A stretch of DNA of 64,000 bases, from assembly GCA_023846275.1 (NCBI GenBank), contig CM043870.1, positions 17,406,385 to 17,470,384 on the forward strand, written 5' to 3'. The stretch comes from Vanilla planifolia. Taxonomy: Eukaryota; Streptophyta; Magnoliopsida; Asparagales; Orchidaceae. A program made the position numbers and the translations under genes. Every line of letters begins with the position of its first letter. Within the stretch, counting starts at the first letter, position 1. The notes beneath the pieces are model-generated. The model did not search any database. It saw only the letters and a program-made list of their open reading frames with translations, and was not told where the DNA came from. Below, piece by piece: positions 53,694-64,000 of this stretch.

Positions 53694-55794
53694 GTTTTTT
53701 CATAGAATTCTATTTTCTAATGAATGATAATTTATTTTCACATACTAATGTTAAAAAAGGTAAATTCTTATAAATGATATTTTATAATTATCATATTTTT
53801 AATCAAGTTTTAATAATAACTTTACGACATTATTGTTAACTTCATAAAATAAAAAATATGGCACATAATATGATGTAGTAAAATAATAACCTTAATTTAG
53901 TTCAATATTGAGCAAAATGGCTTATATGAATTAAAATAAATTAAGGTTAATTTATGTTTATAATGGTATATATATGATATGCATAGAATTTTCTCAACAT
54001 AAAAATATTATATTATAAAATATCAAAAGTATAAAATTATATTATTAATGTTAAATATTATTTATATTTATATATAACATATATATCACATCACATAAAT
54101 ATAAAATATTATAATAAAATTATATAGATTATTTATTTATTTTTTTAAGTTTAGGCATAAAAAAGATAATATTAAATTAATAGTCATAATATTCTCTAAG
54201 TATTTTTAATATTCTAAAATAATAATAATCCTCAAAAAATTTTTATCTTTTATTATTAAAAAATATTATATTTCAATTACTTTTTATACTTATTAAATTA
54301 TAAGTTTAATTTTGAAACTGTAATTCTTATTAAATTATTTTTCTATCTTTTTTCTTTTTATCATGATCGCTCACATATTCTCTTTCCTCTCGATCCTATT
54401 ATCATCTTATTCTTTCTTTACTTTTTATCTTATTATATTATACTTGGCCTCTCTCTCTTCTGCCATTCTCTACTCTGTCATCTCTCTCTCTCTCTCTCTC
54501 TCTCTATTTTGTTAATTCTTTCGATCGCTTCTATGTTCTCTCTTTTCATTTTCTTTTCATAATTAGTTTTTAATAATTAGTTTATGATGTTTTTATTAAT
54601 TTGATATAATAATAAACATGGTAAATCATATTGATAAAATAAAATAATGACATTGTTTTTGTTTAATATTAAGTAAAATAACCTATAATAATCTCTAATT
54701 AATTTATTCTTATAATAATATGTATTTTATATTTATAGAATTTTCTAAATATAAAATGTTATTTTACTAAAAATTACTAATCTAAAATTATATCCTTAAT
54801 ACGAAATATTATTTATATTTATTATCAAAGTTAAATCATACAAAGAAAATATATTAGGATAATCATTAAATTTATTATTTAAATAACTTTTTTAATTTTA
54901 AGTATGAATAAAATGATATTAAATTTATATTTAAAATATTCTCTATCTATTTTTAATATTCTAAAATAATAATGAATCTCGAATATTTTTTATGTCTTAT
55001 TATTATTAAAAATTATACATTTTTTATTTTTATATTTAATAAATATTATAAGGTTAAATAATAAGAATTTAATTTTTATTAAATAAATTTTCTTATTTTT
55101 TCCTCTTTATCATAATGTCTCAGATATTGTCTCTTTTTTCTCTCTCCTATTGTCATTCTTTTATCTCTCTCTTCATTCTTTATCACATTATATTCTTTTT
55201 GGCTTCTCTCTCTCCTTTATTCTTCACTATTTTCTCATTTTCTTTCTCTCTCTCTCTCTCTCTCTGTTTACTTATTTATTTATTCGCTGTATCTCATCTA
55301 TGTTCTCTCTTTTCTTTTTCTTTTTGTTAAATCCTCTCTCATCTCTCTCTATTATTATTTTTCTCTTTATTTTGCTATTATTAATTTCTGAATTTCTCCC
55401 TCTCAGAGAAAAGTTACCTACATCTCCATCATCTCTTTTTCAACACAAGAACTAACAAATCTCTCATATTACATAGCTTAATATATAATATGTTTTATAA
55501 ATATATATCTTTAGTAATATTGATTGAGTAATTAAATTTTATATTTATAAGAAAATTAATATAATGAAATAAAGTCTTATATGTTAATATCTAGAATATG
55601 AACAGTAGCATTATGTATAGTTTTTTTTATTAATTATATATAAAAAATATTAATACTATAAACTATTATGACGCATAAAATAATCATAAATATTTTTTTC
55701 AAAGTGCATATATTAGATAATTTAGAAAAGTTTAGATGTTGTTCGTAATCTTAACGGGTAACAACACAAATATGTTTTTTTGTCTTATGCATGC
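53694..55794 (+). repeat. Intergenic spacer 25
   Basis: (CT)12 at 54482-54505; CT tract B is (CT)10. Private TTTCAATTAC near 54272 and ATTTCTGAATTT near 55384. Confidence 0.9.
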
Positions 55795-55912
55795 ATGTGC
55801 GACCATACCAGCATTATGGCTCTGGATCTCATTAGAACTCCAAAGTTAAGCATGCTTGGGCGAGAGTAGTATTGGGATGGGTGACCTCTTGAGAAGTCCT
55901 CGTGTTGCACAT
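55795..55912 (+). rRNA. 5S rRNA, copy 26 (A27T variant)
   Basis: Single change A27 to T at 55821; flanks as consensus. Confidence 0.95.
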
Positions 55913-56695
55913 GTTTTTTCATAGAATTCTATTTTCTAATGAATGATAATTTATTTTCACATACTAATGTTAAAAAAGGTAAATTCTTATAAATGATATT
56001 TTATAATTATCATATTTTTAATCAAGTTTTAATAATAACTTTACGACATTATTGTTAACTTCATAAAATAAAAAATATGGCACATAATATGATGTAGTAA
56101 AATAATAACCTTAATTTAGTTCAATATTGAGCAAAATGGCTTATATGAATTAAAATAAATTAAGGTTAATTTATGTTTATAATGGTATATATATGATATG
56201 CATAGAATTTTCTCAACATAAAAATATTATATTATAAAATATCAAAAGTATAAAATTATATTATTAATGTTAAATATTATTTATATTTATATATAACATA
56301 TATATCACATCACATAAATATAAAATATTATAATAAAATTATATAGATTATTTATTTATTTTTTTAAGTTTAGGCATAAAAAAGATAATATTAAATTAAT
56401 AGTCATAATATTCTCTAAGTATTTTTAATATTCTAAAATAATAATAATCCTCAAAAAATTTTTATCTTTTATTATTAAAAAATATTATATTTCATTTACT
56501 TTTTATACTTATTAAATTATAAGTTTAATTTTGAAACTGTAATTCTTATTAAATTATTTTTCTATCTTTTTTCTTTTTATCATGATCGCTCACATATTCT
56601 CTTTCCTCTCGATCCTATTATCATCTTATTCTTTCTTTACTTTTTATCTTATTATATTATACTTGGCCTCTCTCTCTTCTGCCATTCTCTACTCT

Positions 56696-56732
<37 letters not shown>

Positions 56733-58015
56733 TTTGTTAATTCTTTCGATCGCTTCTATGTTCTCTCTTTTCATTTTCTTTTCATAATTAGTTTTTAATA
56801 ATTAGTTTATGATGTTTTTATTAGTTTGATATAATAATAAACATGGTAAATCATATTGATAAAATAAAATAATGACATTGTTTTTGTTTAATATTAAGTA
56901 AAATAACCTATAATAATCTCTAATTAATTTATTCTTATAATAATATGTATTTTATATTTATAGAATTTTCTAAATATAAAATGTTATTTTACTAAAAATT
57001 ACTAATCTAAAATTATATCCTTAATACGAAATATTATTTATATTTATTATCAAAGTTAAATCATACAAAGAAAATATATTAGGATAATCATTAAATTTAT
57101 TATTTAAATAACTTTTTTAATTTTAAGTATGAATAAAATGATATTAAATTTATATTTAAAATATTCTCTATCTATTTTTAATATTCTAAAATAATAATGA
57201 ATCTCGAATATTTTTTATGTCTTATTATTATTAAAAATTATACATTTTTTATTTTTATATTTAATAAATATTATAAGGTTAAATAATAAGAATTTAATTT
57301 TTATTAAATAAATTTTCCTATTTTTTCCTCTTTATCATAATGTCTCAGATATTGTCTCTTTTTTCTCTCTCCTATTGTCATTCTTTTATCTCTCTCTTCA
57401 TTCTTTATCACATTATATTCTTTTTGGCTTCTCTCTCTCCTTTATTCTTCACTATTTTCTCATTTTCTTTCTCTCTCTCTCTCTCTGTTTACTTATTTAT
57501 TTATTCGCTGTATCTCATCTATGTTCTCTCTTTTCTTTTTCTTTTTGTTAAATCCTCTCTCATCTCTCTCTATTATTATTTTTCTCTTTATTTTGCTATT
57601 ATTAATTTGTGAATTTCTCCCTCTCAGAGAAAAGTTACCTACATCTCCATCATCTCTTTTTCAACACAAGAACTAACAAATCTCTCATATTACATAGCTT
57701 AATATATAATATGTTTTATAAATATATATCTTTAGTAATATTGATTGAGTAATTAAATTTTATATTTATAAGAAAATTAATATAATGAAATAAAGTCTTA
57801 TATGTTAATATCTAGAATATGAACAGTAGCATTATGTATAGTTTTTTTTATTAATTATATATAAAAAATATTAATACTATAAACTATTATGACGCATAAA
57901 ATAATCATAAATATTTTTTTCAAAGTGCATATATTAGATAATTTAGAAAAGTTTAGATGTTGTTCGTAATCTTAACGGGTAACAACACAAATATGTTTTT
58001 TTGTCTTATGCATGC
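55913..58015 (+). repeat. Intergenic spacer 26
   Basis: (CT)15 at 56701-56730; CT tract B (CT)8. TTAGTTTGAT near 56821 and TTTTCCTATTTT near 57313, the same pair as spacer 19 seven units to the left. Confidence 0.9.
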
Positions 58016-58133
58016 ATGTGCGACCATACCAGCATTATGGCACTGGATCTCATTAGAACTCCAAAGTTAAGCATGCTTGGGCGAGAGTAGTATTGGGATG
58101 GGTGACCTCTTGAGAAGTCCTCGTGTTGCACAT
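58016..58133 (+). rRNA. 5S rRNA, copy 27 (consensus)
   Basis: Identical to copy 1; counterpart of copy 20 in the 7-unit similarity. Confidence 0.97.
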
Positions 58134-58916
58134 GTTTTTTCATAGAATTCTATTTTCTAATGAATGATAATTTATTTTCACATACTAATGTTAAAAAAGG
58201 TAAATTCTTATAAATGATATTTTATAATTATCATATTTTTAATCAAGTTTTAATAATAACTTTACGACATTATTGTTAACTTCATAAAATAAAAAATATG
58301 GCACATAATATGATGTAGTAAAATAATAACCTTAATTTAGTTCAATATTGAGCAAAATGGCTTATATGAATTAAAATAAATTAAGGTTAATTTATGTTTA
58401 TAATGGTATATATATGATATGCATAGAATTTTCTCAACATAAAAATATTATATTATAAAATATCAAAAGTATAAAATTATATTATTAATGTTAAATATTA
58501 TTTATATTTATATATAACATATATATCACATCACATAAATATAAAATATTATAATAAAATTATATAGATTATTTATTTATTTTTTTAAGTTTAGGCATAA
58601 AAAAGATAATATTAAATTAATAGTCATAATATTCTCTAAGTATTTTTAATATTCTAAAATAATAATAATCCTCAAAAAATTTTTATCTTTCATTATTAAA
58701 AAATAATATATTTCATTTACTTTTTATACTTATTAAATTATAAGTTTAATTTTGAAACTGTAATTCTTATTAAATTATTTTTCTATCTTTTTACTTTTTA
58801 TCATGATCGCTCACATATTCTCTTTCCTCTCGATCCTATTATCATCTTATTCTTTCTTTACTTTTTATCTTATTATATTATACTTGGCCTCTCTCTCTTC
58901 TGCCATTCTCTACTCT

Positions 58917-58947
<31 letters not shown>

Positions 58948-60236
58948 ATTTTGTTAATTCTTTCGATCGCTTCTATGTTCTCTCTTTTCATTTTCTTTTC
59001 ATAATTAGTTTTTAATAATTAGTTTATGATGTTTTTATTAATTTGATATAATAATAAACATGGTAAATCATATTGATAAAATAAAATAATGACATTGTTT
59101 TTGTTTAATATTAAGTAAAATAACCTATAATAATCTCTAATTAATTTATTCTTATAATAATATGTATTTTATATTTATAGAATTTTCTAAATATAAAATG
59201 TTATTTTACTAAAAATTACTAATCTAAAATTATATCCTTAATACGAAATATTATTTATATTTATTATCAAAGTTAAATCATACAAAGAAAATATATTAGG
59301 ATAATCATTAAATTTATTATTTAAATAACTTTTTTAATTTTAAGTATGAATAAAATGATATTAAATTTATATTTAAAATATTCTCTATCTATTTTTAATA
59401 TTCTAAAATAATAATGAATCTCGAATATTTTTTATGTCTTATTATTATTAAAAATTATACATTTTTTATTTTTATATTTAATAAATATTATAAGGTTAAA
59501 TAATAAGAATTTAATTTTTATTAAATAAATTTTCTTATTTTTTCCTCTTTATCATAATGTCTCAGATATTGTCTCTTATTTGTCTCTCCTATTGTCATTA
59601 TTTTATCTCTCTCTTCATTCTTTATCACATTATATTCTTTTTGGCTTCTCTCTCTCCTTTATTCTTCACTATTTTCTCATTTTCTTTCTCTCTCTCTCTC
59701 TCTCCCTGTTTACTTATTTATTTATTCGCTGTATCTCATTTATGTTCTCTCTTTTCTTTTTCTTTTTGTTAAATCCTCTCTCATCTCTCTCTATTATTAT
59801 TTTTCTCTTTATTTTGCTATTATTAATTTGTAAATTTCTCCCTCTCAGAGAAAAGTTACCTACATCTCCATCATCTCTTTTTCAACACAAGAACTAACAA
59901 ATCTCTCATATTACATAGCTTAATATATAATATGTTTTATAAATATATATCTTTAGTAATATTGATTGAGTAATTAAATTTTATATTTATAAGAAAATTA
60001 ATATAATGAAATAAAGTCTTATATATTAATATCTAGAATATGAACAGTAGCATTATGTATAGTTTTTTTTATTAATTATATATAAAAAATATTAATACTA
60101 TAAACTATTATGACGCATAAAATAATCATAAATATTTTTTTCAAAGTGCATATATTAGATAATTTAGAAAAGTTTAGATGTTGTTCGTAATCTTAACCGG
60201 TAACAACACAAATATGTTTTTTTGTCTTATGCATGC
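58134..60236 (+). repeat. Intergenic spacer 27
   Basis: (CT)13 at 58922-58947. Carries the spacer 20 set (TTTCATTATTAAAAAATAAT, TTTTTACTTTTTA, CATTATTTT, CCCTG, CATTTATG, TTGTAAATTT, AACCGGTAAC) with private CTTATTTGTC near 59576. Confidence 0.9.
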
Positions 60237-60354
60237 ATGTGCGACCATACCAGCATTATGGCATTGGATCTCATTAGAACTCCAAAGTTAAGCATGCTTG
60301 GGCGAGAGTAGTATTGGGATGGGTGACCTCTTGAGAAGTCCTCGTGTTGCACAT
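60237..60354 (+). rRNA. 5S rRNA, copy 28 (C28T variant)
   Basis: Single private change C28 to T at 60264, at the base of helix III. AACCGGTAAC upstream and an immediate T7 terminator (60355-60361) as in copies 21 and 29. Confidence 0.95.
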
Positions 60355-60361
60355 TTTTTTT
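60355..60361 (+). terminator. Variant Pol III terminator of copy 28
   Basis: Seven T directly after the gene, with the usual separating G replaced by T. Confidence 0.8.
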
Positions 60362-61137
60362 CATAGAATTCTATTTTCTAATGAATGATAATTTATTTTC
60401 ACATACTAATGTTAAAAAAGGTAAATTCTTATAAATGATATTTTATAATTATCATATTTTTAATCAAGTTTTAATAATAACTTTACGACATTATTGTTAA
60501 CTTCATAAAATAAAAAATATGGCACATAATATGATGTAGTAAAATAATAACCTTAATTTAGTTCAATATTGAGCAAAATGGCTTATATGAATTAAAATAA
60601 ATTAAGGTTAATTTATGTTTATAATGGTATATATATGATATGCATAGAATTTTCTCAACATAAAAATATTATATTATAAAATATCAAAAGTATAAAATTA
60701 TATTATTAATGTTAAATATTATTTATATTTATATATAACATATATATCACATCACATAAATATAAAATATTATAATAAAATTATATAGATTATTGATTTA
60801 TTTTTTTAAGTTTAGGCATAAAAAAGATAATATTAAATTAATAGTCATAATATTCTCTAAGTATTTTTAATATTCTAAAATAATAATAATCCTCAAAAAA
60901 TTTTTATCTTTTATTATTAAAAAATATTATATTTCATTTACTTTTTATACTTATTAAATTATAAGTTTAATTTTGAAACTGTAATTCTTATTAAATTATT
61001 TTTCTATCTTTTTTCTTTTTATCATGATCGCTCACATATTCTCTTTCCTCTCGATCCTATTATCATCTTATTCTTTCTTTACTTTTTATCTTATTATATT
61101 ATACTTGGCCTCTCTCTCTTCTGCCATTCTCTACTCT

Positions 61138-61168
<31 letters not shown>

Positions 61169-62457
61169 ATTTTGTTAATTCTTTCGATCGCTTCTATGTT
61201 CTCTCTTTTCATTTTCTTTTCATAATTAGTTTTTAATAATTAGTTTATGATGTTTTTATTAATTTGATATAATAATAAACATGGTAAATCATATTGATAA
61301 AATAAAATAATGACATTGTTTTTGTTTAATATTAAGTAAAATAACCTATAATAATCTCTAATTAATTTATTCTTATAATAATATGTATTTTATATTTATA
61401 GAATTTTCTAAATATAAAATGTTATTTTACTAAAAATTACTAATCTAAAATTATATCCTTAATACGAAATATTATTTATATTTATTATCAAAGTTAAATC
61501 ATACAAAGAAAATATATTAGGATAATCATTAAATTTATTATTTAAATAACTTTTTTAATTTTAAGTATGAATAAAATGATATTAAATTTATATTTAAAAT
61601 ATTCTCTATCTATTTTTAATATTCTAAAATAATAATGAATCTCGAATATTTTTTATGTCTTATTATTATTAAAAATTATACATTTTTTATTTTTATATTT
61701 AATAAATATTATAAGGTTAAATAATAAGAATTTAATTTTTATTAAATAAATTTTCTTATTTTTTCCTCTTTATCATAATGTCTCAGATATTGTCTCTTTT
61801 TTTTCTCTCCTATTGTCATTATTTTATCTCTCTCTTCATTCTTTATCACATTATATTCTTTTTGGCTTCTCTCTCTCCTTTATTCTTCACTATTTTCTCA
61901 TTTTCTTTCTCTCTCTCTCTCTCTCCCTGTTTACTTATTTATTTATTCGCTGTATCTCATTTATGTTCTCTCTTTTCTTTTTCTTTTTGTTAAATCCTCT
62001 CTCATCTCTCTCTATTATTATTTTTCTCTTTATTTTGCTATTATTAATTTGTAAATTTCTCCCTCTCAGAGAAAAGTTACCTACATCTCCATCATCTCTT
62101 TTTCAACACAAGAACTAACAAATCTCTCATATTACATAGCTTAATATATAATATGTTTTATAAATATATATCTTTAGTAATATTGATTGAGTAATTAAAT
62201 TTTATATTTATAAGAAAATTAATATAATGAAATAAAGTCTTATATATTAATATCTAGAATATGAACAGTAGCATTATGTATAGTTTTTTTTATTAATTAT
62301 ATATAAAAAATATTAATACTATAAACTATTATGACGCATAAAATAATCATAAATATTTTTTTCAAAATGCATATATTAGATAATTTAGAAAAGTTTAGAT
62401 GTTGTTCGTAATCTTAACCGGTAACAACACAAATATGTTTTTTTGTCTTATGCATGC
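60355..62457 (+). repeat. Intergenic spacer 28
   Basis: (CT)13 at 61143-61168. ATTGATTTA near 60793. CATTATTTT near 61817 and CCCTG set as in spacer 27, but the pyrimidine block reads TTTTTTCTCTCC near 61801. The promoter side has AACCGGTAAC and private AAAATGC near 62365. Confidence 0.9.
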
Positions 62458-62575
62458 ATGTGCGACCATACCAGCATTATGGCACTGGATCTCATTAGAA
62501 CTCCAAAGTTAAGCATGCTTGGGCGAGAGTAGTATTGGGATGGGTGACCTCTTGAGAAGTCCTCGTGTTGCACAT
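62458..62575 (+). rRNA. 5S rRNA, copy 29 (consensus, T7 terminator)
   Basis: Gene identical to copy 1. Immediate T7 terminator and AACCGGTAAC upstream link it to copies 21 and 28. Confidence 0.97.
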
Positions 62576-62582
62576 TTTTTTT
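62576..62582 (+). terminator. Variant Pol III terminator of copy 29
   Basis: Seven T directly after the gene; third and last copy with this form. Confidence 0.8.
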
Positions 62583-64000
62583 CATAGAATTCTATTTTCT
62601 AATGAATGATAATTTATTTTCACATACTAATGTTAAAAAAGGTAAATTCTTATAAATGATATTTTATAATTATCATATTTTTAATCAAGTTTTAATAATA
62701 ACTTTACGACATTATTGTTAACTTCATAAAATAAAAAATATGGCACATAATATGATGTAGTAAAATAATAACCTTAATTTAGTTCAATATTGAGCAAAAT
62801 GGCTTATATGAATTAAAATAAATTAAGGTTAATTTATGTTTATAATGGTATATATATGATATGCATAGAATTTTCTCAACATAAAAATATTATATTATAA
62901 AATATCAAAAGTATAAAATTATATTATTAATGTTAAATATTATTTATATTTATATATAACATATATATCACATCACATAAATATAAAATATTATAATAAA
63001 ATTATATAGATTATTGATTTATTTTTTTAAGTTTAGGCATAAAAAAGATAATATTAAATTAATAGTCATAATATTCTCTAAGTATTTTTAATATTCTAAA
63101 ATAATAATAATCCTCAAAAAATTTTTATCTTTTATTATTAAAAAATATTATATTTCATTTACTTTTTATACTTATTAAATTATAAGTTTAATTTTGAAAC
63201 TGTAATTCTTATTAAATTATTTTTCTATCTTTTTTCTTTTTATCATGATCGCTCACATATTCTCTTTCCTCTCGATCCTATTATCATCTTATTCTTTCTT
63301 TACTTTTTATCTTATTATATTATACTTGGCCTCTCTCTCTTCTGCCATTCTCTACTCTGTCATCTCTCTCTCTCTCTCTCTCTCTCTATTTTGTTAATTC
63401 TTTCGATCGCTTCTATGTTCTCTCTTTTCATTTTCTTTTCATAATTAGTTTTTAATAATTAGTTTATGATGTTTTTATTAATTTGATATAATAATAAACT
63501 TGGTAAATCATATTGATAAAATAAAATAATGACATTGTTTTTGTTTAATATTAAGTAAAATAACCTATAATAATCTCTAATTAATTTATTCTTATAATAA
63601 TATGTATTTTATATTTATAGAATTTTCTAAATATAAAATGTTATTTTACTAAAAATTACTAATCTAAAATTATATCCTTAATACGAAATATTATTTATAT
63701 TTATTATCAAAGTTAAATCATACAAAGAAAATATATTAGGATAATCATTAAATTTATTATTTAAATAACTTTTTTAATTTTAAGTATGAATAAAATGATA
63801 TTAAATTTATATTTAAAATATTCTCTATCTATTTTTAATATTCTAAAATAATAATGAATCTCGAATATTTTTTATGTCTTATTATTATTAAAAATTATAC
63901 ATTTTTTATTTTTATATTTAATAAATATTATAAGGTTAAATAATAAGAATTTAATTTTTATTAAATAAATTTTCTTATTTTTTCCTCTTTATCATAATGT
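62576..64000 (+). repeat. Partial intergenic spacer 29
   Basis: Spacer cut by the window end inside pyrimidine block B. (CT)12 at 63364-63387; ATTGATTTA near 63013 and AAACTTGG near 63497. The array continues beyond the window. Confidence 0.9.

Larger units (their letters stand above)
1..64000 (+). repeat. 5S rDNA tandem array, 29 genes in ~2.2-kb units
   Basis: The same ~2.2-kb unit recurs head to tail from edge to edge, always on the + strand. Each unit has one 118-nt 5S rRNA gene and an AT-rich spacer of 2095-2107 bp. Start-to-start distances are 2213-2225 bp. Most length variation comes from CT microsatellites and one- or two-base indels. No foreign insertion, inverted unit or truncated unit is seen, and no array boundary lies in the window. 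Plant 5S units are usually a few hundred bp to about 1 kb, so this is a long unit (general knowledge). The high identity between units implies ongoing homogenisation by unequal crossing-over or gene conversion (inference). Confidence 0.97.

Noticed and set aside
1-64000. CRISPR-like or prokaryotic repeat array
   Set aside because: The period is 2.2 kb, the conserved element is a eukaryotic 5S rRNA gene, and the intervening sequence is itself repeated, not unique.
1-64000. Cassandra-type retroelements, which carry 5S-like sequence in their terminal repeats
   Set aside because: No primer-binding site, polypurine tract, TG...CA ends or target-site duplications were seen, and the 5S is full-length with a perfect closing helix and a Pol III terminator in every unit.
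1-64000. Array of 5S pseudogenes
   Set aside because: The many C/G to T/A changes suggested methylation decay, but paired positions change together and all 29 copies share the same consensus with an intact C-box core (except copy 23) and terminator.
1-64000. Other Pol III or ribosomal genes (tRNA, U6, 35S rDNA) linked to the 5S units
   Set aside because: No tRNA-like B-box arrangement, U6 sequence or 18S/5.8S/25S segment was recognised in the spacer on either strand.
1-64000. Strict four-unit higher-order repeat over the whole window
   Set aside because: A four-unit step is clear at 22.6-41.8 kb and hinted at between spacers 1 and 5, but neighbouring units (for example 2 and 6, or 20 and 24) do not match better at four units. 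It is a local duplication, not an array-wide order.

Overview
The window is a single uninterrupted nuclear 5S ribosomal DNA array. It holds 29 complete 5S rRNA genes, all on the + strand, each in a head-to-tail repeat unit of about 2.2 kb. Start-to-start distances run from 2213 to 2225 bp and average about 2218 bp. No other gene type is visible. The array runs off both edges: position 1 corresponds to position 2216 in the next unit, and position 64000 lies inside a unit. The 118-nt gene has the land-plant 5S layout, with recognisable A-box, intermediate-element and C-box regions. The source is therefore a land plant, most likely a flowering plant. The sequence alone does not give a genus.

Each unit reads in this order. 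(1) About 340 bp of AT-rich DNA lies upstream of the gene and ends in an AAATAT motif at -27 to -22, a T7 run, and a 10-bp palindrome that overlaps the start. (2) The 5S gene follows. (3) A T6 or T7 RNA polymerase III terminator comes immediately after it. (4) A first spacer half (subrepeat A, about 750 bp) is AT-rich and ends in a pyrimidine-rich stretch with a (CT)10-17 microsatellite. (5) A second spacer half (subrepeat B, about 770 bp) is a diverged copy of A with its own (CT)8-10 tract. (6) A pyrimidine-rich tail of about 120 bp leads into the next unit.

The 5S gene differs from the usual angiosperm sequence at roughly 17 positions, mostly C/G to T/A. Six changed base pairs are altered on both sides: three in helix I and one each in helices II, III and IV. 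This points to a functional gene evolving under AT pressure, not a dead pseudogene array. Eighteen of the 29 copies are identical. The other eleven carry one or two substitutions, and a few of these probably impair the copy.

Above the unit level the array is a mosaic. A 4-unit block of 8875 bp is tandemly duplicated almost perfectly between about 22.6 and 41.8 kb. Weaker 7-unit, 3-unit and 1-unit similarities are visible to its right. Diagnostic spacer variants separate a left family (units 1-9) from a right family (units 20-29), with a mixed middle. The many short serine/leucine/phenylalanine-rich reading frames are by-products of the CT-rich strand and are not genes.
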